Assembly (NCBI GenBank): GCA_003988855.1
Contig: QYAI01000097.1
Span: 1 to 64,000, forward strand
Length of the DNA stretch: 64,000 nt
Direction of reading: 5' to 3'
Source: Arachnopeziza araneosa
Lineage: Eukaryota; Ascomycota; Leotiomycetes; Helotiales; Arachnopezizaceae
Both the position numbers and the translations under genes were made by a program. The notes under the pieces were generated by a model. The model saw nothing but the letters and a program-made list of their open reading frames with translations, did not search any database and was not told where the DNA came from. Position 1 is the stretch's first letter, and each line of letters opens with the position of its first letter. Below are positions 44,741 to 55,900 of this stretch, piece after piece.

Positions 44741-46360
44741 ATGGCTCCGAATTTTTGTCTTCTGCATCTCGTTGGCGCTGGTACCACTGTTGCCTTTTTT
44801 ACATCCAAAGCTACGCATTATTCACTTCTAGAGGTTTTGCCCTGGATCTATCTTGCAACAATCCCAGCATATATCCTCATATACCAGTCGTACATATACC
44901 CTTTCTACATATCAGAGCTTCGTCATGTTCCTACGGTCCCTGGGTTTCCTCTCTGGGGCCAGTTCGTTACCATCATCACCGAAGAATGTGGTGTCCCTCA
45001 ACGAAAATGGCATGTCGATCATGGACCAATAATCAGATACTTCTTTCCTTTCGGTGCTGAGCGCCTCTCTATTGCAGATAACCAAGCCATTCATCAGATG
45101 ACCATCAAGAATCCATACAACTACCCCAAGCCAGTCCGTGCGAAACTCTGGATGGTGCGGATTCTTGGAGAGGGTGTTCTTCTTGCCGAAGGCCAAGAAC
45201 ACATGCATCAACGCAAAGCTCTCGCACCCGGCTTCTCTATATCCTCTATTCGTGCCCTCTCGCCCGTCTTCTGGGAAAAGTCTCTCCTGCTTGCCAAGCT
45301 TTGGCGAGAAGAAATGGCCGAATCCAAAGTCACAACCAAGTGCTTTGAAGTCCTCGAGTGGCTTAACCGGACCACCTTGGATATCATCGGTCAAGCTGGT
45401 TTTGGAACAGACATAAACTCTCTTGAGAACCCAGAGGCACCCATCCGAGAAGCTTACCGTCTCGTTTTTGCCTTCGATATTGGATCACGCATTCTGCACG
45501 GGCTCCAAGCCTTCATCCCCAGTACCAAGTATATCCCAGCGAAGATGAATCGCGACATGGAAGCTGCTCGTAACATTATTCTCAACAAAGCCACAGATAT
45601 TATCACCGAGAAAGAATCCCAAGCGGCAGCACACACTGCGCACAAGGATATCATTGCCCTGATTTCGAAGGACAATCTCAAACTCAAGGAGGCGGGTGAA
45701 GAAGGCTTGAGCTTCGAAACTATGCGCGATCAAGTGATGACTTTCCTCGGAGCAGGGCACGACACCACCGCTACCGGCGTAGCATGGACGTTGCATCTCC
45801 TCTCTAAGTATCCCTCAGTTCAGACAAAGCTTCGAGAAGAAATTCGACAAGACATGCCCTTCCTCTTCGACCAGACCATTCGTTTCAACCCCACCGAGCT
45901 AGCAAAAGCTGATGTAGATTTGCTGCCATATATGGACAACGTTTGTCGCGAGTCCCTCCGCTATATCCCACCAATTCCTATGACAGTCCGCGAAAGCATG
46001 GCCGAGGATACTCTAGGTCCATATCGTGTTCCAGCTGGTACAGTCATCTACGTTCTCGCCAATGCCATCAATCGTCTCCCAATGTACTGGGGTCCCACAG
46101 CTGATGAATTCGATCCTGATCGTTGGGATAACCTACCGGACACTTATACAACAAACGCATTCATGACTTTCCTTCAGGGGCCAAGAGGTTGCGTTGGTCG
46201 TAAGTTCGCGGAAACTGAGATGAAGGTTTTACTTTGTTGTCTATTGAGCCAGTTTGAATTTTCCAGAGATGAGAGTGTGATCGATCCGGAGAAATTGAAA
46301 ATGTGGAGGTTGGTGCTTAGACCGAGAGATGGAGTTAGCCTGAAGGTGAAGCAATTGTAG
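44741..46360 (+). CDS. Cytochrome P450 monooxygenase (intronless)
   Basis: This is a single exon of 539 residues. An N-terminal double hydrophobic stretch (LLEVLPWIYLATIPAYILIY) anchors it in the ER. Marks are helix I AGHDTTAT (about 338-345), the ExxR region ESLRYIPPIPMTVRE, DEFDPDRWDN, and the haem loop FLQGPRGCVGRKF with Cys484. The motifs suit fungal P450s in the CYP4/CYP3-like assemblage, which often hydroxylate fatty acids or large hydrophobic substrates, but the subfamily is not assigned. It is complete, and the lack of introns sets it apart from the other two P450s in the window. Confidence 0.93.
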   Translation: MAPNFCLLHLVGAGTTVAFFTSKATHYSLLEVLPWIYLATIPAYILIYQSYIYPFYISELRHVPTVPGFPLWGQFVTIITEECGVPQRKWHVDHGPIIRYFFPFGAERLSIADNQAIHQMTIKNPYNYPKPVRAKLWMVRILGEGVLLAEGQEHMHQRKALAPGFSISSIRALSPVFWEKSLLLAKLWREEMAESKVTTKCFEVLEWLNRTTLDIIGQAGFGTDINSLENPEAPIREAYRLVFAFDIGSRILHGLQAFIPSTKYIPAKMNRDMEAARNIILNKATDIITEKESQAAAHTAHKDIIALISKDNLKLKEAGEEGLSFETMRDQVMTFLGAGHDTTATGVAWTLHLLSKYPSVQTKLREEIRQDMPFLFDQTIRFNPTELAKADVDLLPYMDNVCRESLRYIPPIPMTVRESMAEDTLGPYRVPAGTVIYVLANAINRLPMYWGPTADEFDPDRWDNLPDTYTTNAFMTFLQGPRGCVGRKFAETEMKVLLCCLLSQFEFSRDESVIDPEKLKMWRLVLRPRDGVSLKVKQL

Positions 46361-46899
46361 TTATAGTTTGTTTTGCTACCATGGAATAGTGGGTTGGTTT
46401 AGAGTTAATTGGCAGTATGGTCGAACTGTCGGAGGTTGTTAATAGGACAAAAAGCTTAAATAGAGCACTAATAAATAAAGTCTTGTGTCACTTTCCATCT
46501 TCAAAGTATTCTCGCATTCTGTTTGTTTCTTTTCTGAGCTTATATCTTTCATGTATACTAATGAACGCCATGCTCATAGATGCACCGAATGATCTTCATT
46601 CCTGACTAGAACCGTATATATTCTGGCACATTGTAGATTTTCTTCCTTATAAGATGACCCAGAGTAATTTGTTGAATTACTTACATGACATTCCCGCATC
46701 ACTCAACTCAGCACACTCAGATGATCATCATGTAATATGTATCCAATTATTTACATCCCACCATCTCGTCCTTAAACTATTCACAGATTTTTACTATACA
46801 AGCAACTGCCCCGCCTCCCCATATGCAGAATGTTTAAACATGGAACCATAACTATCATAACACCACCACAACCATGTATCAATCTTATTTTCATAGTCA
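46361..46899. other. Convergent 3' intergenic region
   Basis: This AT-rich stretch lies between the P450 (plus) and the small secreted peptide gene (minus). No features are seen. Confidence 0.4.
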
Positions 46900-47130
46900 T
46901 CACTCCGAATGATTATCCACATTGACAGGATTGCAGAGAGCGATGCCGAGACAAAGGTTATTCAGCAAGTTGAGAGAAACTGCAGGATCGAAGCTGAGGA
47001 GATCACGTTTGAAACTCTATTTTAATTAGCACACTTGTCGACTGAAGAAAAAATCACCTCTGACCGATAAAGTAGGAAGAGCTGAAGAACTTGCGACGAG
47101 AGCGGCTAGAATAGGGAGCTTGAATTGCAT
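46900..47130 (-). CDS. Candidate small secreted peptide (60 residues)
   Basis: Exons 47130..47065 and 47016..46900, with a 48-nt GTCAGA...ATAG intron containing a GCTAAT branch site, give 60 residues. Residues 1-19 (MQFKLPILAALVASSSALP) are a strong signal peptide. A Lys-Arg pair at 25-26 is a potential Kex2 cleavage site, releasing a 34-residue peptide with two cysteines (NNLCLGIALCNPVNV). A nearby stronger donor (GTGATT) does not keep frame with the first acceptor, so the exact junction is uncertain. No family is recognised. It might be an effector-like or signalling peptide, or a chance ORF. The signal peptide is the main support. Confidence 0.45.
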
Positions 47131-48277
47131 TTTGAGATTGTATGATTTGAAAATGAGTGGCCGAGAAACGGAGGGTGGTGTGCAGTGAGCGTGTGCGGTT
47201 GGAGCTTGAATGAGATGAATTGCTTATTGGTTTGCAAGAAGAACGATGTAAAACACCGAGGATGAAGAGATTGCGATCTTTTTCTTGATATATTTTTATT
47301 CTCAAGCCGGTACAACAGCAGCATAAGCAACGAAGGCTACACAAGGCGAACAGTGTCTAGGCACTCTGCTTCAGCTGGTATTTCTTTATCTTGACACGAA
47401 ACACCCATTTCAAGGCACCGGTTTAGATCAGTGATCGCCGTTGGAATTCCTGCTTGGGAATGTGGTTCCCAAGATAGCCGAAGACCCATCGAATAGGAAG
47501 TCCACCTCCCCGATGGGCTGAGCGTTCCCACCAGCCCCTGTCCTAATCCACCTAGTCTCCGCTACTGCAGCGGTTACAGCAGGTGGCAGGGGAATAAAAA
47601 GGGCCATGCACCTCTAAATTGTGGGGGCCGAAAATATATATCGCCAAAAGGAAAGATACTCCCGCCTGCACAGCGCCGTCGATAATCCAGGGGTTGCGTA
47701 AAAGCGGAATGATCTCATACTGCTTCCGACTTTCCCCTGTCCGTCAGAGCCGCATTTCTTCTTTTAACTACGTGCTGTTTGTCCGAGCGGAGTATCTATT
47801 TGTTATTGATGATTCGTGAGGATCCCGAACCAAGGGAGAGTTCTATGTCTGGTCACACTGCAGATCTTCAATAAGTCAGTTTCTTCTGTCTGAACTATTC
47901 TTTCATAGGCCGATTGGTTTCAAGTCTGCTTGGACTGCGACCTTTCTGAAACTTGATTTGATCGTCCGAGCTACCTTGAAGAACTCAACTCTCTCGCAAA
48001 TACGGTATGATGATCGACCGTATGCAGAACTCTCATGTAAACATTTACATAGCTAGTTCCAACTCAGCAGGCTAATGAGTCGCAGAGTTGTGTTACTGAT
48101 TGTACACACGGGAGAGAGTCGATCTATCTCTCGCCAAAAACTTGATCGACTGGCTACTTTTAATTTTCACCATAGGAGATCTTGCCAAGATTGTGAATTT
48201 CTATCTATTGGGAGATTCGTGTCCTTTGAACATTCAATTATTTGAGTTGATTGTCATTTTTAAATTCAAGAATTAAG
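47131..48277. other. Divergent promoter region, no gene seen
   Basis: This lies between the small peptide gene (minus) and the CYP52-like gene (plus). Open frames here carry no domain. No TATA box stands out near 48278. Confidence 0.4.
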
Positions 48278-49923
48278 ATGTTTAGCATACTAAATTTCAC
48301 CATTCGTTCTGTGAGCTCCGGAATTCTGGTTGTTATTTTTGCTGTCATCTTCTACAAAGTCATCACTTCAAAAATAAAGACTAGAAGGTACAAAGCGGAG
48401 TGTGCAAGACGAGGCTGTCTTCCAGCCCCAACTCTTCACTCCAACAACCTACTCGGAACCTCTCGTCTGAAAGAGTCGATCAAAGCAACCAAGGAGGACC
48501 GCGGTCCTCAGTATGTCGTTTCTGCGATGGACGAAGTCGGGAAGGATATCCACACTGTTCGTGTTCCAATCCTCGACTACGAGCTCTTGGTAACTCGAGA
48601 TCCAGAGAACGTGCGTGCTATGTTCTCTAGTCAGTCTGCGGACTACGACATCAGCGCCACAAGATCCAGTGCTTTCATGCCTCTGCTCGGAGAAGGAATT
48701 TTTACTTCTCGCGGTGCACAATGGAAGCACTCTCGCGCACTCGTACGGCCTCAATTTTCCAGGGAAGAGATCTCCAATCTTGATCTAGTGGAAAGACACG
48801 TGCAGACCCTACTCCAGGTGTTGAAAGTTGGAGAAAACAAATGGACGTCAACCTTGGATTTGCAACCACTCTTCTTCTATTTCACTCTGGACACAGCAAC
48901 TGAGTTTTTGTATGGGCAATCAGTTCATTCTCAAGCCGCTATGGCAGGCATTCAAGACACCTCTACCTGGATTGACGGTGCCGCGTTCAGTCAACATTTT
49001 GGTGCAGCGAAACATCTTATCGACAAACGCGGCGCTCTGGGAAAGTTCTACTGGCTCATGCCGATGAAGGAAATGAAACATCACTGCTCCGAGATTCACA
49101 AAGTGATTGACAAGATGATTTCTGAGCGGTTGAATAACAAGCGAGATCCACTCTCCGTCGCTGAGAAAGGAACCCGAAAATTTGTGCTACTAGACGAACT
49201 CGCAAAGCAAACTCAGAATCCACTTGAACTCCGCAACGAAACACTTCATACACTCATGGCTGGAAGAGATCCTACCGGCGCCTTACTGGGATGGGTCTTC
49301 TACTTCCTCTCTCGGGATCCATCCATGTACAGCAAACTACGCACCATCATCCTGCAATCGTTCGGACCCGCTCTTTCCCCTCGCAATGTTGACTTTGCTG
49401 ATTTCCGCCGCTGTGAATACCTGCAACATGTGATTCACGAAACCATTCGTATGGTTGCAACCATACCCATGAATGAGCGTGTGGCATTGAAAGATACGAC
49501 GCTCCCCAGAGGAGGTGGACCCGATGGCTCGCATCCCATTTTTGTCCGCGAGGGAGTCCAGATTTTGATTCCGCTATATGCGATCCAGCATCGTCCTGAT
49601 ATTTGGGGCGAAGATGCGGAGGAATTTCGCCCTGAAAGATGGGAGGGAAGGAAGATTGGGTGGGAGTGGGTGCCTTTTGGGGGTGGAGCGAGAAAGTGTC
49701 TTGGTCGTAAGTTTTTTGGTTGTTGATACGTCGTGTACTTCGGCTAATACGTGGTCTCCGTGCAGAACAATTCGCTCTTACAGAAGCGAGTTATTTAATT
49801 GTGAAATTCTTGCAACGATTCGATAAGGTGGAGAATATGGAGGGTCCAGGTGAGATTAAGTTGCATACTGCGATTGAGAACCGAAGTGGGACTGGTGTAC
49901 AGGTGAGATTTCATGAGGCATAA
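48278..49923 (+). CDS. CYP52-like cytochrome P450 (alkane/fatty-acid omega-hydroxylase type)
   Basis: Two exons, 48278..49706 and 49766..49923, with a 59-nt GTAAGT...CAG intron, give 528 residues. I use the ATG at 48278; the open frame upstream of it has no ATG. The anchor is GILVVIFAVIFYKVI. CYP52 signatures are GEGIFTSRGAQWKHSRALVR, LMAGRDPTGALLGWVFYFLS in helix I (Thr kept, the first Thr replaced by Pro), ETIRMVATIPMNERVA, and FGGGARKCLG (Cys474) with the post-intron QQFALTEASYLIVKF. CYP52 enzymes hydroxylate the terminal carbon of alkanes and fatty acids. The lipid theme matches the ELO and thioesterase-like genes at 39-43 kb. The substrate remains inferred. Confidence 0.93.
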
Positions 49924-50280
49924 TACTATTTTAAACTTGAGGTAATTGCGGATCACTCTCAGTATTTGATATAATTTTGTAATAATGGGTTTTACTGTAT
50001 ATATCTATCAGGCTATTGGCTCTTCCAGCTGAGTTCCAAACAATCAAATCATGTGACCAAAATTGACTTTCTAAATCACGTGACTATTGTACTTAAATAA
50101 ATCTCCAGCATTTGGCTCTTGTACGCTATACACGCGCTCCCAGGTGTCTTTCTACTTACTAAAATGACTTGTATTTTGATGTTTATATTCTGGGCGAGCA
50201 ATTCTTGAATATCCTGAGTTGAAGTCCAAGAAGACAGCCTGTGGCTATAGCATGCTGCGAAGCCTCACCAGCGAAACCGC
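49924..50280. other. Intergenic, no gene seen
   Basis: This is the short AT-rich 3' flank of the CYP52-like gene. It contains CATGTGACC and CACGTGACT about 35 bases apart, possible bHLH-type sites with no evident target gene. Confidence 0.35.
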
Positions 50281-51284
50281 ATGAAATCTTGGTTCTCCTC
50301 ATTTATCAGTCATGGTTTCTTCTTGCCAAACAGCTTCTCGACATTTTTCATCGCACTATTTGGTCAAATTGGCTTAACTTATATCCCTGCGACGAGCAGC
50401 TCAATCATGGAAACTGTTGATGATCGAGTCGGATTTGACTGGGGGGAAACTCTCGCAGCACGTTGATGCTTCTTTGGAGCTGCCTCATCACCATATTTGC
50501 CTGTACCTGGACAGTTTTCCACCCGAACATGCCAGGACCGTACGAAGGATTTTAGTATCAAGCCGTCTACAGAACCGGCCGGTTTTTCATTACACTTGCC
50601 GCCCCCTAGCTCACTATCACCATCAGCCTCGCCCAATATCTCTCTTGTCGCCGGTTCACCCGCGAAATGAAGGAATTTCATAACTACTGGGCCATGTCAC
50701 ATTCTTATTTCGCCATGATGGGTGGTTACGTCCTACAGTTTAGAAATACAGTACGATATCCTTATCGTCACCTGAGATCGCTCTTGTTGATTAAGTCTTG
50801 GCATTGTTTCGGGAGGAGGTATTCTATTGGAGTGGAGACGAGGAAGATTATGAGGTCCCAGATATAGCTATTTGGCGACTTTGTCTCAGTGACATCAGGC
50901 AATTATACGCTCAAAGTGAGCGACAACAGTTTCGGATCCCTGCTGTGAACGAGGACGACATCAATCGTAGGAAAAGCCAATGGTTTCGCCAAAATCTTTA
51001 CATGTGCACAAGTCGGCTGGATGATAATTCAGTGTGTCGGCCGAGCAGTAGAGAGTCTCCCAGTGTCAAAATTAGAAATCATGACTCTCGCGTACGTTGC
51101 CATGGCACTAGTTATGTATCTGCTATGGTGGAAGAAACCCCACGGTGCCGAATCACCCATCACAATCCCCTTCGAAGGAGACCCTTTTCTTTTTCTCGAT
51201 GTGCAAGATGGGCAAAGTCGTTTTAGGACACTGCGTTTGATAGTCATGTCGACAGGGCGGGTTCCGGTCAAGCTGGGAGTTTAG
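50281..51284 (+). pseudogene. Decayed fungal polytopic membrane-protein gene
   Basis: Recognisable coding blocks are scattered over different frames: a signal-like start at 50281; LLWSCLITIFACTWTVFHPN near 50470-50530; SCRRFTREMKEFHNYWAMSH and SYFAMMGGYVL near 50640-50735; an Asp/Glu-rich block near 50800-50990; and VGWMIIQCVGRAVESLPVSK plus VAMALVMYLLWWKKP near 51013-51150. Two TAG stops interrupt the first block (50553 and 50607), and at least three frame changes separate the rest. These motifs recur, as I know them, in an uncharacterised ascomycete membrane-protein family. Intron models do not rescue the frame. It is almost certainly a pseudogene. Both TAGs could have arisen by C-to-T change. 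Confidence 0.75.
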
Positions 51285-51855
51285 CTGCAGGTAAAATTCG
51301 AACGACAAGGGTAGGCTTGGTTGCAACACTATTCGGGGCCGTGCATTGTACAGCATGAAACTTCAGCTTCGCAACTCGAAAAGAACAGGTCAGGCGGAGA
51401 ATCTGTTCTATTGTCGTAACAGGCATACCATGGTTGATTTGTATGATCTTGGTTTCCGACTATCCTAATAAATCGAGTGTGGTCCGTTGTCAATTAAGGG
51501 AGTGTATATTTTTGGCTTCTTTGTTTACTTTGCTGCTCGGATAATACTTTTATTTCAGGTCTTCTACTGTCTTAGATCTATGCCTGTGGGTACCTATACC
51601 ACAGCTACTTGGATCAATTATATAGCCCATTTTGGATAGGTTGTATAGTTTTAGCTTAGTAACTTTGGTCCTTACTCGTTGAATGGATTGATATTTCCTT
51701 CGGCCAACTGAAAACTCGCTTCACAGTCTTCCTCGTTCTTCACATGAAGATATGATTTTTGGGGATCTCACTTGCTAGTTACCTTTGCGATTTTTCTCAT
51801 TCATGTACTGAATGCAAGCCATATCAGTCGTCTCGCATGACGGATCAATCATCCC
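51285..51855. other. Intergenic between two pseudogenes
   Basis: No coding blocks are seen here on either strand. The sequence may include old promoter material of the pseudogene that follows. Confidence 0.35.
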
Positions 51856-52780
51856 ATGTCGACCCAACAGTGTACTCCAACCGGCAGTCTCGCGCTTGTG
51901 GATTCTTTTTACGGTCCAGGTGCGACGGCATGCTGGTACCTGATATGTCTTGCATGTTTAGTATCGTCGGTTCTCCACCCAGAGAAGAGGCACGCTGACA
52001 CCATCACGGCGGACCTCATCGCAGTAGTCATATTCCCCACTGTAGTCACAGCACACCTGGTAACCCAGATTCGAAGCTGGTCCGCGGAACGGTCAGGCGA
52101 CGAAGATTTATTACAGCAGATGCGTGCTTCATCAGCCGCATCACTGATCATCACCGAAACTTATCTCTCTCTGCGTCATTCTCAACATACCGGGTCTTTT
52201 TGCCCAAACTCCTAAGCGCTTGTTTCTCTTAGCGGTTACCGGTATCTTCAGCGTTCTATCAGAGACCTATCTTTACTTCCCCCTCCCGTCTGTTTACTAC
52301 GGCCCTCGAATTTGCGGGCGTTCTTCTATCATCGGCTCGCTTGCGCTTTTGGTGCTGGCTCTGGTCCTCACTTCTATCCTAACTGTTCTATTGCTCGTTT
52401 ATATGTGCCTTCTATTTCGTAGGCGGCATCCTGAAACGCCAGAGCTTGAGTCAAACAACGAGGACGACCACGCATCTCCACAGCTGCTATGACCTCAACT
52501 TTATCTCTTCGCCTTTCCCGTTCTGATTATCGCACTTGCTGGCTCAGGGGTCTCTCCAATATCAGATTTGCTATTATTCATCAAGACTGTCTATGGGAAG
52601 AATGAAACAACTTGGACTGGAAGCTCGGATTTTGTTGCTGAGTTCTTTCCCAAGACTGAGTTGAGCGTCATGGACTTGGACCAGACGGTTGCACTGTTGG
52701 TGGGGATGGCTGTATTGGGTTTTAATCTGTACAGTACTGCTGATGCTTTGTACGAGAGATGGTTGGCAGAAGAGAGATAA
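51856..52780 (+). pseudogene. Second decaying polytopic membrane-protein gene
   Basis: The reading starts with an ATG and MSTQQCTPTGSLALVDSFYG, runs through DTITADLIAVVIFPTVVTAH and breaks at about 52171 by a one-base shift. The next frame continues CVILNIPGLFAQTPKRLFLL and VTGIFSVLSETYLYF. At 52490 an in-frame TGA interrupts a loop, after which the same frame goes on to FAFPVLIIALAGSG and ends DALYERWLAEER at 52780. A 58-nt GTCATT...TAG intron could bypass the frameshift, but it would delete a clearly coding hydrophobic segment, and the TGA would remain. About six membrane spans can be reconstructed by eye. It is likely a young pseudogene; sequencing error is the alternative. Confidence 0.7.
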
Positions 52781-52974
52781 ACCTGGATATGTCGAAGTAA
52801 GCCGAGAGATTGGGCTTTTCAATTAAAATTCTTATCTTCAATGATAGTTACCACTTGTTAGACAGCCTCAAAACCATACCATATCTGATACACATGTGGT
52901 AAAGAACCTTGAAGACGGGAGTGATGACAGACTATAGACCCAAACCCATCTCCTCTATTCGTAAGCCCTTTTCA

Positions 52975-55900
52975 TCAGAAACCTGCACCAACCATAATCC
53001 CTAACACTATTAGCAGCCATTTCTCACAGGAAAGTGACGCTTACCAAGTGCCGAGAAAATGATCCAGACAACGGCGAGCAACGGCAGTTTTGGCGGACAG
53101 TACTCATCTCCCGCAAGTTCAACATAGCCAGCCCACCTGTGCACAGGAACATACAGGTCAGTCAATCACAATCCCGACAAATGAATAAGGGAGCCGAGTC
53201 AGGAACAAGGTCTCGACGTACCATAACCATTGAGCAATCCAGCACAGCAACATGATCCCAGTGACGATAAAAGGCAAGTGGGCGATCTGGGGCGTATCCG
53301 GTTCGGCGGCCCGGTCGTTGGCTACGTTTCTCCACTCGTCCAGATAGGCTTCCCAATTCCGCAGCAGCGCGTCGCGGGAGTGCACCAGATCCGTCCACGC
53401 ACGATACAGGAGATCAAAGTCCGCTGCTTGGAGCATCTGGTTTCTCTCATTAAACCCCGAGACGCGGCCGTACATTTCTCGTTCCCTCCTCTGGTCGTCG
53501 TCTAGATGGTTTCTCTGGGCTCTTATGTGAGCCTCGGTAATACGCAGATGTTGCTGTGGAGCCGAGATCCACGCTTTCTCATGGTTGCGAATTTCTTGCG
53601 CCGTCCCCGTGCGAGTGCGCCGCTGTTTCGTGGCTCTTTGTAGCTCGGAAGGCATCTGATCCCACAAGTCTTTGATTACGTTCCAGTCTGAGATCAAGCT
53701 GTCAGCCGCTATGGAAAATTGAGTCTGACTTTCACTCAGTCGACCTTGCCATGCCGCGTCGCTGGCGGGCTTGAAATTATATTTGGCCAAGTCCAGAGCT
53801 CGTACTTGATTCCGGTAGATCCTTCGGTTCTTGGAAGTTTCGTGGTTGGCTCGAATCAGATATCCACACAAAACCTTGATTCTTTCGTCTAGACGCCATA
53901 GACCCCAAGCACAAGCCAAAATGACAAATGACACAACAACAACCCAAAGGATTGCACCACCGTACATCATCAAGGCCGGTTTCTCAAAAGAAGTCCCTGT
54001 CAGGTACCCTTTGTGGTAAATATTATAGGCTCGGCCACGATTCGCAGTCGCGCCAATGAAATATGCTCCGAGTAGCTGCAGGATAATCTCACTCGCAATC
54101 GTGGATGCTGCCGCAGACAAGTACATGTTTTTCTCTGTTTGGATGCATATTAAAGCGACAAGAAGCCATGATATACGCGGACGTGTACACCACAATAGAG
54201 TTAGGTATGGAATGCTAACGCCCTCATAGCCTGCAGTATGTTTGACTATCACTGCGTTGATGGCGTTGCTCACTAAATGTAGCCCAACTACCAAGGGACC
54301 GGTAAAATACCAGTGCCTACAAGAATTAAACTCCCCAAGACGACGGAAAGTAAGCTTCTTGATGGTGTCTCTTCGGCCAATGATTGGTATCAGGATGAAA
54401 ATGATGATGTTCACGACTGCAAAAGCCAGAAGGATTTTCGATGCGGAAGAACAACGAGAATCTGGGGCCGTATTTACCAGGTTCCATTTCCACGGAAAGA
54501 GATCAGACCGTTGGACGATAAGCAGGGACTTCCAGTTACTTGGCAGTGAGTCTCCAATGCCAACTGGAGAACAAGTATTGTTGATCCATCTCAGATAGTC
54601 ACTTCTCTGTTCAGGAGCGGCACAACTCTCCGTGCATGTCGAGCCATATTTGACCGAGGAGCAAAAACAGTCCAGCGAAACAAGCCCTGCACTGGGACAA
54701 TTGCCCGAGGACCCCAGAGTTTCATTGGCACAATAGATATTAGAGCATCGTGTTTCCGTCTCCTTCAATTGACAATCGGCAAATTTCCCAACGCCCGAAC
54801 CGAGACAGCTGGGGAATCGAAAGGTAGACGACGAGTTGAGCACGAGGGTCTTATTGGCAACAATCAAGTTATCAGTCCAGTGATTCGGTAGCCCGGCCCA
54901 GTCTGAGACTGGAGTGCAAGTGTGGTTCAGCCAAAGGAGGAAGCTAGTGCTACCCGCGTATGAAGTACAATCTTGCGCGCATGACGCACTGCTGACATTG
55001 GAGCACATACAATCTAAGCCAATCGCAGATGTTGGAGTACAATTATCGTTTGCATCCATGCTGCAGCGAGTGCTGGTGCAACCTGACTCTTTCGTGCTGA
55101 ACTGACAGTTTGTACTGCGTCCTGAACTTGCACACGTAGGCCATGTCTGGAAGTTACTTAAAGCTGGGTAGCTGCCATTGACAACCACTAAAGAGTCTCT
55201 CCAGTTACTCGGCAGTCCCTCGAACCCGGCACGCTTGCTGCATGTTTTGTCCAACCATAGTAGATACTCGCTATTTTCGACTCCTGAGGTACAGGTTTGA
55301 GTACATGCCGTGCTGCTTAGACTCGAACATAGACAGTCTAGGCCGACTGCCGTTGTTGAAGAGGAGCAGTCTCCATTTGAATCAATTATGCAACGCGTAC
55401 TCGTACACTCGGAAAGACTTGCGCTTAGACAGCTAGAGCTACCTGAATTTGTACAAGGAGGACCTTGGACAAAGCTGCTCAACGGTGGATAGCTGCTATT
55501 GACGACAAACAAGGAATCTTGCCAATTGCCGGGAAGTTGAAATCCAGGAACCACATTGCAAGTCTTGTTTGTCCAGAGAAGAAAAGTAGTACTGTCAACA
55601 TTCGAGGTGCAACCCGTGCATCCGATGGTATCCAGTCCAGAGCAGACGCATTGCAGGCTGATCGCCGTGGCTGAAGAAGAGCAATCTCCATTGGCATCTA
55701 GTACACAGCGCGTACTCGTGCACGTTGATTCTTTCGTGCTAAGGCAGCTAGTTGTCGTCGAGTTCGCACAGGACGGCCAAATTTGGAACCCGTCCAGGGC
55801 TGGATACGTGCTGTTAACGACAACCAATAAGTCGTTCCAGTTACTGGGGAGTCCACTAAAGCCGTTGATCTTACCACATGTTTCATGCAGCCATATGATA

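Noticed and set aside
52174..52232. A 58-nt intron that would repair the second membrane-protein pseudogene
   Set aside because: It would remove a clearly coding hydrophobic segment that is open in the next frame, and the TGA at 52490 would still interrupt the gene.
52490..52492. Programmed stop-codon readthrough at the TGA
   Set aside because: The next bases are CCT, not the CTA context known for efficient fungal UGA readthrough, and the gene also has a frameshift upstream.
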